DNA of 7,486 nucleotides from Hyphomicrobiales bacterium (GTDB taxonomy: Bacteria; Pseudomonadota; Alphaproteobacteria; Rhizobiales; Xanthobacteraceae): NCBI GenBank assembly GCA_016201085.1, contig JACQDO010000218.1:1-7486 (forward strand). The letters run 5' to 3'. Each line of letters starts with the position of its first letter. Position 1 is the first letter of the stretch. This document shows, piece after piece, positions 1 to 5,471 of the stretch. The position numbers and the translations under genes are program-made. The notes beneath the pieces are model-generated. The model was not told the origin of the DNA, did not search any database, and saw nothing but the letters and a program-made list of their open reading frames with translations.

Positions 1-202
1 AATTATAGCTGGCGTTGTATGCGCGCACATGATCGAGGCAGAAGCGCCAGTACTAGTTCTCGGTATTGCGGCCCTTGGGCGCGCGATGCGTCGCCTTCTC
101 CTGGCAGCCATGCCATTGGCAGGCCGGCCCGCCGGTCTTCGGCCGGCGGTCCTTGCTCGGTTTGACCCGGATTTTATCGAAAAGAGGCGAGTCGCTTTTC
201 AT
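1..202 (-). pseudogene. J-domain-type protein, 5' end, interrupted by an in-frame TAG
   Basis: Reading leftward from the ATG at 202-200, the frame begins MKSDSPLFDKIRVKPSKDRR and continues with a C28-x4-C33 pair. An in-frame TAG falls at codon 50 (55-53). The same frame then resumes with YWRFCLDHVRAYNASYN to the window edge. From memory this closely matches the N-terminus of alphaproteobacterial DnaJ-like J-domain proteins found beside bolA; their J domain is C-terminal and would lie outside the window. Residues on both sides of the stop fit the family with no frameshift, so a single substitution (for example CAG or GAG to TAG) explains it. The stop separates C28/C33 from C55/H58, which I infer form one metal site. 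An in-frame TGA at 211-209 excludes an upstream start. TAG also ends xerD and accA here, so code reassignment is unlikely. A sequencing error or a true nonsense mutation are both possible. Confidence 0.75.
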
Positions 203-210
203 GACCGATC

Positions 211-240
211 ATTATGCTCTTTTGTTAGTGACGCGTTCAA
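211..240 (-). promoter_or_regulatory. Candidate promoter of the J-domain-type gene
   Basis: On the minus strand there is a TTGAAC -35-like box (240-235), an 18-base spacer and a CATAAT -10-like box (216-211). Transcription would begin about 203-205, almost on the ATG at 202, and no Shine-Dalgarno sequence is visible. The transcript may therefore be leaderless. This is a motif match by eye only. Confidence 0.35.
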
Positions 241-272
241 GACTTGACAGTCGTGCGTTGCCCATGATTCCG
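237..272 (+). promoter_or_regulatory. Candidate bolA promoter with a palindrome at the -35 box
   Basis: A perfect TTGACA sits at 244-249, but the -10 region 17 bases later (about 267-272) is a poor match. The -35 overlaps the palindrome TCAAGACTTGA (237-247), which also covers part of the -35 box of the divergent gene. A protein binding there could control both directions. The -35 is clear; the rest is weak. Confidence 0.3.
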
Positions 273-321
273 CCGCAAAGCAGCCATTGACCGGCGGGCC
301 GCGGTCTTGCATTGAGGCGGC

Positions 322-597
322 ATGCGCACCGCCGATCTCATCGCACAGAAGTTGACCGAGGCTTTCAGCCCGCAAAGCCTCAAGGTCGAGGACGAATCCT
401 ACAAACACGAGGGCCATGCCGGGTCGCGGCCGGGCGGGCAGACGCATTACCGCGTCTATATCGTGTCGCAGGCCTTCAAAGGTAAGACCCGGCTGCAACG
501 CCATCGCATGATCAACGAGGCGCTGACGGCCGAGCTCGGCGGCGGCATCCATGCCCTCGCCGTTCACGCCAGCGCGCCGGGGGAAGCCGGCGAATGA
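322..597 (+). CDS. bolA: BolA family protein (BolA1-like)
   Basis: This encodes 91 residues, the usual length for the BolA family. BolA proteins are small cytosolic partners of monothiol glutaredoxins; together they bind [2Fe-2S] clusters and take part in iron and redox regulation. The visible core is THYRVYIVSQAF at 41-52, the QRHRMIN segment at 59-65 and the C-terminal IHALAVHA at 76-83 containing the invariant family His. The loop EGHAGSRPGGQ (30-40) with His32 is typical of BolA1-type proteins, which use His there for cluster binding. The start is supported by a GAGGCGG Shine-Dalgarno stretch just upstream (314-320). Its TGA overlaps the ATG of the next gene, suggesting co-translation. 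Family assignment is firm; the specific regulatory role is inferred. Confidence 0.93.
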   Translation: MRTADLIAQKLTEAFSPQSLKVEDESYKHEGHAGSRPGGQTHYRVYIVSQAFKGKTRLQRHRMINEALTAELGGGIHALAVHASAPGEAGE

Positions 598-986
598 AAC
601 TTTGGCTCGCCATCGCCGCAACGCTTCTGCTCGCAACATCCGCGCAGACCCAGAGCGACACCAGCAGCGGGCGGGCGTTCCTTCCGAGTTGCCTGGCGGC
701 CGCCGACATCGTGCAAGGCAAGCGCCCCGCCGCCGATTCGGATGAGATGGCCAAGCAGCTCAGAAGAGCGGCCATCTGTTTTGGCGCGGTCACCGCCATC
801 ATGAATCTCGAGCCATTCTTAAAACCTGAATATGCCGCCTGCCCGCCGGCCAACAGCAAGGTCACGTCTAATCAAGTGGTTCTCATCGTCACCGACCACT
901 TGAAGGCCCATCCCGAGCAGCTCAACAACAATTTCCACCAGCTTGCGGCCACCGCGCTGGCCGCCGCCTGGCCTTGTGGGAAATAA
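594..986 (+). CDS. Small secreted four-cysteine protein, Rap1a/Tai-like
   Basis: A 130-residue protein with a clear Sec signal peptide (MKLWLAIAATLLLATSAQTQ, cleavage near residues 19-21), so the mature part should be periplasmic. It has four cysteines (33, 62, 83, 128) that could form two disulfides, an HPE motif at 106-108 and an Ala-rich helix ending in WPC. This layout (Cys near the mature N-terminus, central CFG, CPP, HPEQL and a final PC) resembles the Rap1a/Tai family, whose founding members are immunity proteins against type VI secretion amidase effectors. Many alphaproteobacterial homologues stand alone and have no known role, and no secretion or effector gene is visible here. A GGGGGAAG Shine-Dalgarno sequence lies at 579-586. 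The gene overlaps the bolA stop by ATGA. The secreted, disulfide-rich nature is firm; the family call is moderate and the function unknown. Confidence 0.75.
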   Translation: MKLWLAIAATLLLATSAQTQSDTSSGRAFLPSCLAAADIVQGKRPAADSDEMAKQLRRAAICFGAVTAIMNLEPFLKPEYAACPPANSKVTSNQVVLIVTDHLKAHPEQLNNNFHQLAATALAAAWPCGK

Positions 987-1001
987 ATTTAATACGCCGC
1001 C

Positions 1002-2288
1002 TCACCCCATCTTCACCGGCTTTCGCGCCAGCGGCTGAATGCGCAGCGCGGTGATGCGGTTGCGCGCGCGGCGCAGCACGCGGAAGCGGAAACCGTGGAA
1101 GGTGAAGCTCTGCCCCACTTCGGGAATCGTGCGCGCCTCGTGGATGACGAGACCGGCGATGGTGGTCGCCTCCCCGTCCGGCAGCTCCCAGCCCATGACG
1201 CGGTTCAAGTCGCGGATCGGCACCGCGCCGTCGACATTGACCGAGCCGTCCGGCTGCTTGCGCACGCCCGGCTCGGCGATGTCGTGCTCGTCGGTGATAT
1301 CGCCGACGATCTCCTCCAGAATATCCTCAAGGGTCACCAGGCCCTGCACCTCGCCATATTCATCCACCACCAGCGCGATCTGCGTCTTGCGGCGGCGGAA
1401 CGCCTTGAGTTGCTCGGACAACGGGCGCGTTTCCGGCACAAACCAGGCCGGCGCCGTCAGCGCGGCGATGTCGACCTTGGCGGCATCGCCGTCGACCGCG
1501 TGCAGCGCGCGCAGCAGATCCTTCACGTGCAGGATGCCGACGATGTTCTCCGGATTGCCGCGCCACAACGGCAGCCGCGTGACCGGCGAGGCGATCACGC
1601 TGTTGACCACCGTCGCGGGCGGGTCGTCGGCGTTGAGCGTGAGCATGTTGGTGCGATGGATCATCACGTCGGAGATCACCAGCTCGCGCAGATCGAGCAC
1701 GCCGCCGAACATGTCGCGGTCGTGCGACTCCACATCGCCCTCGCGGTGCAGCAGGTCGACCGCGCCGCGCAGCTCCTCGCGCGCCGACAGCACCTGCTGA
1801 TCCTCGCCCACCGTCATGCCGAAGTGTTTGAGGATCCAGCGCACCAGCGCCTCGACCGCCATCAGTACCGGGCCGAACAAGCGTACGAACCAGTACATTG
1901 GCCGCGCCACCGCCAGCGCCATGCGGTCGGGCGCGTTGAAGGCGGCGGTCTTTGGCAGAATCTCCGCGAACACCACCACGACCACGGTCATCACCACCGT
2001 GGCGTAGATCACGCCGACGTCGCCGAACCAGGCCAGCAGCACGCCGGTCGCCAGCGCGGAGGCCGCGATATTGACCGCGTTGTTGCCGAACAGCAGCGCG
2101 CCCAACAGCCGTTCACGCTGTTCAAGCAGGCGGTTGACGATGCCGGCCCGGCGATTGCCGTGCTTCTCCAGACGCATCATGCTGGCGCGCGAGGAGGCGG
2201 TGAGCGCCGTCTCGCTGCCGGCGAAAAAGGCCGACAGCAGCAGGCAGAAGATGACGATGACGAGGGAAATCCAGTCGATCGCGGTCAT
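1002..2288 (-). CDS. CNNM/CorC-HlyC family membrane protein with CBS pair
   Basis: A 428-residue inner-membrane protein with the full domain order of the family. An N-terminal CNNM (DUF21) domain has hydrophobic segments near 6-23, 62-87, 90-112 and 124-152, including SAFFAGSETALTA (19-31) and the FAEILPKT motif (107-114). A pair of CBS domains follows at about 203-332, containing DEYGEVQGLVTLEDI (309-323), and a CorC/HlyC C-terminal domain spans about 345-420. Relatives are linked to Mg2+/Co2+ export or resistance; the old hemolysin name is historical. An in-frame TGA immediately upstream fixes the start at 2288 or later, and only a weak Shine-Dalgarno (GAACGAAA) is seen. It is probably the last gene of the aroK-aroB operon, separated from aroB by a palindromic repeat. 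Its end converges on the Rap1a-like gene with only 15 bases between. Confidence 0.93.
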   Translation of the reverse strand: MTAIDWISLVIVIFCLLLSAFFAGSETALTASSRASMMRLEKHGNRRAGIVNRLLEQRERLLGALLFGNNAVNIAASALATGVLLAWFGDVGVIYATVVMTVVVVVFAEILPKTAAFNAPDRMALAVARPMYWFVRLFGPVLMAVEALVRWILKHFGMTVGEDQQVLSAREELRGAVDLLHREGDVESHDRDMFGGVLDLRELVISDVMIHRTNMLTLNADDPPATVVNSVIASPVTRLPLWRGNPENIVGILHVKDLLRALHAVDGDAAKVDIAALTAPAWFVPETRPLSEQLKAFRRRKTQIALVVDEYGEVQGLVTLEDILEEIVGDITDEHDIAEPGVRKQPDGSVNVDGAVPIRDLNRVMGWELPDGEATTIAGLVIHEARTIPEVGQSFTFHGFRFRVLRRARNRITALRIQPLARKPVKMG

Positions 2289-2298
2289 TTTCGTTCAT

Positions 2299-2343
2299 GC
2301 ATGATCTTGTCCGAAAACCGGTTGCCACTTTTCGGGATCATGC
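2299..2343. repeat. Palindromic intergenic repeat, copy 1 (between aroB and the CNNM gene)
   Basis: A 45-bp imperfect palindrome. The outer arms are GCATGATC (2299-2306) and GATCATGC (2336-2343); inner arms CCGAAAA and TTTTCGG surround an ACCGGTT core. A second copy lies at 4373-4416 in the opposite orientation with about four differences. From memory, this sequence type recurs many times in Bradyrhizobium, Mesorhizobium and relatives. It fills nearly all of the 49-bp gap and provides the aroB TGA (2340-2338). As RNA it would fold into a hairpin between the two messages. Confidence 0.85.
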
Positions 2344-3477
2344 GCTCGGGTTGGAAAGTTTGTCGGCGAGAAACGCGCGCACCTCGGCCGCGTCGACGTC
2401 GTTCTCGACGAAGGCCTGGCCGATGCCGCGCACCAGGATGAAGGTGAGCTTGCCGCGCTTCACTTTCTTGTCTTGCGCGATCCAATCCATCAAGGCGTCG
2501 AGGCCGGGCACGCCGCCGGGAACCTGTTTAATCTGGGTGGGCAGGCCGACCGCCGCAAGATGCGCGCAAGCGCGCGCGGCGTCGGCGGCCGAGATCAGCC
2601 CGCGCCGGGCGGAGAATTCGAACGCCAGGGCAATGCCGAGCGCCACCGCCTCGCCATGCAGCAGACGGTCGGAAAAACCGCAGCCGGCCTCGAAGGCATG
2701 ACCGAAGGTGTGGCCGAGATTGAGCAGCGCGCGCTCAGCCGTTTCGCGCTCGTCGCGCGCGACGATGCCGGCCTTGCCGCGGCAGCAGACCGCGATGGCC
2801 TGTTCGCGTCCGGCACCTCCGGCGAAGACGTCGCGCCAGTTCGCCTCCAGCCAGGAGAAGAAGGCGGCGTCGCCGAGCAATCCGTATTTCGCCATTTCGG
2901 CATAGCCGGCGCGGAAGTCGCGCGCCGGCAGCGTGTCGAGCAGCGCGGTGTCGGCGATCACCAAAACCGGCTGATGAAAGGCGCCGATCAGGTTCTTGCC
3001 CTGGCGCGAATTGATGCCGGTCTTGCCGCCGACCGAGCTGTCCACTTGCGCCAGCAGCGTTGTCGGCACCTGCACGAAATCGAGCCCGCGCCGCACGCTG
3101 GCCGAAGCATAACCGGCCAAATCGCCGATGACGCCGCCGCCGAGCGCCACCACCAGATCGCCGCGTTCGATGCGCGCCGCGATGATCGCTTCGCACACGG
3201 TCTCGAAGGTGGCGTAGCTCTTCGAGCCCTCGCCCGGCGCCACCACGATCGCCGTGCTCTCGATGCCGGCGGCCTTGAGTGCCATCTGGCAGGCCGTGAG
3301 ATGTTGCCGCGCAACGTTCGCGTCGGTGACGATGGCGCACTTGGCGGACGCGCGCAGCGCCTTGATACGCGCGCCCAAAGTCGCGAGCTGGCCGCGGCCG
3401 ATGACGATGTTGTAGGCGCGCGCGCCCAGCGCCACCGGCACCACGATCGGTTCGCTGGCCTTGAGCGGCGCGGTCAT
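2338..3477 (-). CDS. aroB: 3-dehydroquinate synthase
   Basis: Converts DAHP to 3-dehydroquinate, the second step of the shikimate pathway, using NAD+ and a divalent metal in the cytosol. The 379-residue length is normal for the family. Visible motifs are PGEGSKS (81-87), the NAD-binding GGGVIGDLAGY (113-123), DSSVGGKTG (146-154), NLIGAFHQP (162-170) and EMAKYGL (194-200). The expected metal ligands are present: Glu194, His256 in LGHTFGH (254-260) and His274 in LHGEAVALG. An AGGAG Shine-Dalgarno (3490-3486) lies 8 bases before the ATG. The gene overlaps the aroK stop by ATGA, indicating translational coupling. Its stop codon lies inside the palindromic repeat, so the final residues (around NPSA) may vary between relatives. 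Nothing suggests loss of activity. Confidence 0.97.
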   Translation of the reverse strand: MTAPLKASEPIVVPVALGARAYNIVIGRGQLATLGARIKALRASAKCAIVTDANVARQHLTACQMALKAAGIESTAIVVAPGEGSKSYATFETVCEAIIAARIERGDLVVALGGGVIGDLAGYASASVRRGLDFVQVPTTLLAQVDSSVGGKTGINSRQGKNLIGAFHQPVLVIADTALLDTLPARDFRAGYAEMAKYGLLGDAAFFSWLEANWRDVFAGGAGREQAIAVCCRGKAGIVARDERETAERALLNLGHTFGHAFEAGCGFSDRLLHGEAVALGIALAFEFSARRGLISAADAARACAHLAAVGLPTQIKQVPGGVPGLDALMDWIAQDKKVKRGKLTFILVRGIGQAFVENDVDAAEVRAFLADKLSNPSA

Positions 3478-4064
3478 GGCTGCCGCTCCTGCGCGGGCGC
3501 GAGCTTGAGATGGTCGGCCAGCGCGCCGATGAGCTCGTCGACGATGATCTCGTGCGGCTCGTCGCGCGACTGCACGATGATGTCGGACATTGAATAGACC
3601 GGTTCGCGCAGCGGCAGCAGGTCATGCATCTTGTTGGCCAGCGGACGGTCGTTGCGCCGCTTGGTGCGTTTCATCAGCACCTCGAGATCGGCCTTCAGCC
3701 AGACCGAGATGCCCTTGATGTGGATGAGGTCGCGGGTGCGCTGGGTCATCACCGCGCCGCCGCCGGTGGCCAGCACCTGCGGGCCGCTGTCCAGCAGCCG
3801 CGCGATCACGCGCGCCTCGCCGTCGCGGAAATATTGCTCGCCGTGCTTGACGAAAATCTCGGCGATGGTCATGCCGGCGGCAGCCTCGATCTCGCTGTCG
3901 GCGTCGACAAAATCGATGCCGAGCCGGGCGGCGAGCCGGCGCCCGATCGACGACTTGCCGGCGCCCATCATGCCGACCAGCACGATGGAGCGGCGGTCGA
4001 GCGCGCGCACAATGGCAGTTTCCAGGCCGTTTTCCGCAGGCTTTTGCAGGGCGCCGTTAACCAT
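3474..4064 (-). CDS. aroK: Shikimate kinase
   Basis: Phosphorylates shikimate at the 3-hydroxyl with ATP, the fifth step of the shikimate pathway. With the start at 4064 the protein has 196 residues; a longer frame to 4145 is open but unlikely. Motifs are the Walker A loop GMMGAGKSS (31-39), DADSEIE with shikimate-binding Asp (54-60), YFRDGE (79-84), GGG (101-103), the lid segment NDRPL (138-142) and REPVYSMSD (153-161). The first 20 or so residues form a short extension common in alphaproteobacterial enzymes. The chosen ATG has a GGAAAG Shine-Dalgarno 5 bases upstream (4075-4070) and sits about 23 bases from a candidate transcription start. It is the first gene of the operon with aroB. aroK rather than aroL is chosen from the aroB linkage. 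Confidence 0.95.
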   Translation of the reverse strand: MVNGALQKPAENGLETAIVRALDRRSIVLVGMMGAGKSSIGRRLAARLGIDFVDADSEIEAAAGMTIAEIFVKHGEQYFRDGEARVIARLLDSGPQVLATGGGAVMTQRTRDLIHIKGISVWLKADLEVLMKRTKRRNDRPLANKMHDLLPLREPVYSMSDIIVQSRDEPHEIIVDELIGALADHLKLAPAQERQP

Positions 4065-4093
4065 GAGGGCTTTCCATTTCCCGATCCCGGTTC

Positions 4094-4102
4094 CATATAC
4101 CA
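4094..4102 (-). promoter_or_regulatory. Candidate extended -10 promoter of aroK-aroB operon
   Basis: On the minus strand TGG-TATATG (4102-4094) matches an extended -10 box. There is no convincing -35, as is common for extended -10 promoters. Transcription would start near 4087, giving a leader of about 23 bases that includes the GGAAAG ribosome site of aroK. The position fits the preferred aroK start and argues against the longer frame, whose first codons lie upstream of this box. Confidence 0.4.
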
Positions 4103-4200
4103 GAATCGCAACCGCGGCGATGGCGACCCTTGCCAGGCTGGGCAACGTGGTCGTAACTCTTGAATGTTAGGCCGTTGCGGACGACCGCCGGATATCGATC

Positions 4201-4353
4201 ATGCCGAGCCTGTTCAGATTCCTCGTGTTCATGGGCCTGCTCTGCGGGATCGGCTATGTCGCGGTGTTCGCGCTCGCCACCTTCGTGAAATACCCGCAGC
4301 GCGAGATCGTCGTCACCGTCCCGCCCGACAAGTTCCTCAAGCATCAGCGCTGA
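4201..4353 (+). CDS. Small single-pass membrane protein, 50 residues
   Basis: A short frame beginning MPSLFRFLVFMGLLCGIGYV. Residues about 4-28 form one hydrophobic helix. A short positively charged or polar segment (KYPQRE) and a mostly soluble tail ending PPDKFLKHQR follow. One Arg and no acidic residue precede the helix. From memory, very similar short proteins (MPSLFRFL start, PPDKF tail) occur next to xerD and aroK in Bradyrhizobium-like genomes, sometimes under misleading names, so I take it as a real conserved gene. It is divergent from aroK and ends 20 bases before a palindromic repeat leading into xerD, so it may be co-transcribed with xerD. Only a weak GGAT ribosome site (4190-4193) is seen. 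Function unknown. Confidence 0.75.
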   Translation: MPSLFRFLVFMGLLCGIGYVAVFALATFVKYPQREIVVTVPPDKFLKHQR

Positions 4354-4372
4354 GGCGGCGATGGCCCCGCGC

Positions 4373-4416
4373 GCATGATCCCGAAAGTGGGAACCGGTTT
4401 TCGGATCAGATCATGC
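4373..4416. repeat. Palindromic intergenic repeat, copy 2 (at the start of xerD)
   Basis: A 44-bp imperfect palindrome with outer arms GCATGATC (4373-4380) and GATCATGC (4409-4416), and the same ACCGGTTTTCGG core as copy 1 at 2299-2343. Relative to copy 1 read on the minus strand it has one deleted A and about three substitutions. Its right arm contains the ATG used by xerD (4413-4415), so the ribosome-binding region of xerD lies entirely within the repeat. Confidence 0.85.
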
Positions 4417-5360
4417 GCAAAAAGCCAAAAGCAAACGACGACGCACTGGTCGAACTGTTCCTCGACATGCAGGCGGCCGAGCGCGGCGCCGGCCAAAATA
4501 CCCTGGACGCCTACCTCAACGATCTCGCCGATCTGGCCGCGCATCTGCGCGCCGCCGGCCGCGGCATCGCCAATGCCTCGACCGACGACCTGCGCGCTTT
4601 CCTCGCCAGCCTGGCCGAGCGCGGCTTTGCCGCCGCCTCGCTGGCGCGGAGGCTGTCGGCGCTGCGCCAGCTCTATCGCTTCCTCTACGCCGAAGGAAAA
4701 CGTGGCGACGATCCGGCCGCCGTGCTGGAAGGGCCCAAGCGCGCGCGCTCGCTGCCGAAAATCCTCAGCATCGCCGAAGTCGACGCGCTGCTGGCGCGGG
4801 CGCGCGAGCACGCCGAGAATGCCGAGCAAGCGCCAGCCGCACGCCTGCGCGCGACGCGGCTGCTCTGCCTGCTGGAGGTCGTCTACGCCACCGGCCTGCG
4901 CGTCTCCGAGCTGGTGGCGCTGCCGGCGACCGCCGCGCGGCGCGACCAGAAGATGTTGGTGGTGCGCGGCAAGGGCGGCAAGGAGCGGCTGGTGCCGCTC
5001 AACAGGGAAGCCAAGCGCGCCATGGCCGAGTACCTCAAGCTGCGCGAAGCGGCCAAGCATGACGCCAAATCGAAATGGCTGTTCCCTTCCTTCGGCGAGA
5101 GCGGCCATCTCAGCCGCCAGCATTTCGCCCGCGACTTGAAGGCGCTGGGCGCGGCTTGCGGCCTCGCGCCGGCGCGCCTGTCGCCGCACGTGCTGCGCCA
5201 CGCCTTCGCCAGTCATCTGCTGCACAACGGCGCCGATCTGCGCGTGGTGCAGATTTTGCTCGGCCACGCCGATATCTCCACCACGCAGATCTATACCCAC
5301 GTGCTGGAAGAACGCCTGAAGGCGCTGGTGCGCGACCTGCATCCGCTGGCGGATGGGTAG
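4413..5360 (+). CDS. xerD: Tyrosine recombinase XerD
   Basis: A site-specific recombinase that, with XerC and FtsK, resolves chromosome dimers at dif. The 315 residues have the usual two parts: an N-terminal SAM-like core-binding domain (about 10-100, with the RLSALRQLYRFLY helix at 80-92) and the catalytic domain (about 115-310). The complete active site is visible: Arg163 in TGLRVSEL, Lys187 in RGKGGKERLVPL, the H259-x2-R262 pair in SPHVLRHAFASHLL, His285 in LLGHADIST and the nucleophile Tyr294 in TQIYTHV. I prefer XerD over XerC from overall similarity and the accA neighbourhood. The frame is open upstream to 4164, but homologues begin near here; the ATG at 4413 comes from the palindromic repeat, and the only ribosome-site candidate (GGAT, 4403-4406) is poor. 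A start at 4468 (MQAAERGAG) is possible but would trim the DNA-binding domain. Confidence 0.93.
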   Translation: MRKKPKANDDALVELFLDMQAAERGAGQNTLDAYLNDLADLAAHLRAAGRGIANASTDDLRAFLASLAERGFAAASLARRLSALRQLYRFLYAEGKRGDDPAAVLEGPKRARSLPKILSIAEVDALLARAREHAENAEQAPAARLRATRLLCLLEVVYATGLRVSELVALPATAARRDQKMLVVRGKGGKERLVPLNREAKRAMAEYLKLREAAKHDAKSKWLFPSFGESGHLSRQHFARDLKALGAACGLAPARLSPHVLRHAFASHLLHNGADLRVVQILLGHADISTTQIYTHVLEERLKALVRDLHPLADG

Positions 5361-5377
5361 CCGGTGCAGGTCGCGTA
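5329..5377 (+). terminator. Strong hairpin across the xerD stop codon
   Basis: CGCGACCTGCA (5331-5341) is perfectly complementary to TGCAGGTCGCG (5365-5375); the stem extends by one G-U and one T-A pair to 5329 and 5377. A smaller hairpin, ATCCGC/GCGGAT (5341-5354), lies inside. The structure encloses the xerD TAG (5358-5360) and sits before accA. It is followed by TAAAACT, not a T-run, so it is not a classical intrinsic terminator. Termination, RNA protection or attenuation of read-through are all possible. Confidence 0.45.
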
Positions 5378-5399
5378 AAACTCATATTAACCCGCTTGC

Positions 5400-5428
5400 T
5401 TGACTCATGGCCTTTGTCCGGGTCACCT
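5400..5428 (+). promoter_or_regulatory. Weak candidate accA promoter
   Basis: TTGACT (5400-5405) is a fair -35 box, but 17 bases later only TCACCT (5423-5428) is found. It sits just after the hairpin ending xerD and about 45 bases before accA, where a promoter would be expected. Low certainty. Confidence 0.22.
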
Positions 5429-5471
5429 CGCCCTTTCACATCCCTGCCGGGACCCCATGCTAGCCGGAACC

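Noticed and set aside
29..290. Plus-strand open frames of 72 and 74 residues
   Set aside because: They lie antisense to the J-domain-type coding frame and extend into the promoter spacer; no family resemblance and no ribosome site.
199..639. 146-residue minus-strand frame over bolA
   Set aside because: Shadow of the bolA reading frame in GC-rich DNA; composition is Arg/Ala-rich and it has no recognisable motif.
1095..2441. 448-residue plus-strand frame across the CNNM gene
   Set aside because: Antisense to a clearly recognisable protein; rich in His, Arg and Gln with no hydrophobic core, as expected of an antisense shadow. It also runs through the repeat.
2473..3597. 374-residue plus-strand frame across aroB
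   Set aside because: Antisense shadow of aroB with the same biased composition.
4065..4145. Possible 27-residue hydrophobic extension of shikimate kinase
   Set aside because: The extension looks like a weak signal sequence, but the ATG at 4064 has a good ribosome site and the candidate promoter lies within the extension; the enzyme is cytosolic.
4130..4145. TTGCC/GGCAA inverted repeat between aroK and the small membrane protein gene
   Set aside because: Only a 5-bp stem; easily expected by chance in DNA of this composition.
4164..4412. Possible 83-residue N-terminal extension of XerD
   Set aside because: This stretch overlaps the small membrane protein in another frame and translates through the palindromic repeat; the XerD family starts close to 4413.
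4344..5342. 332-residue minus-strand frame across xerD
   Set aside because: Antisense shadow; xerD on the plus strand has a complete active site.
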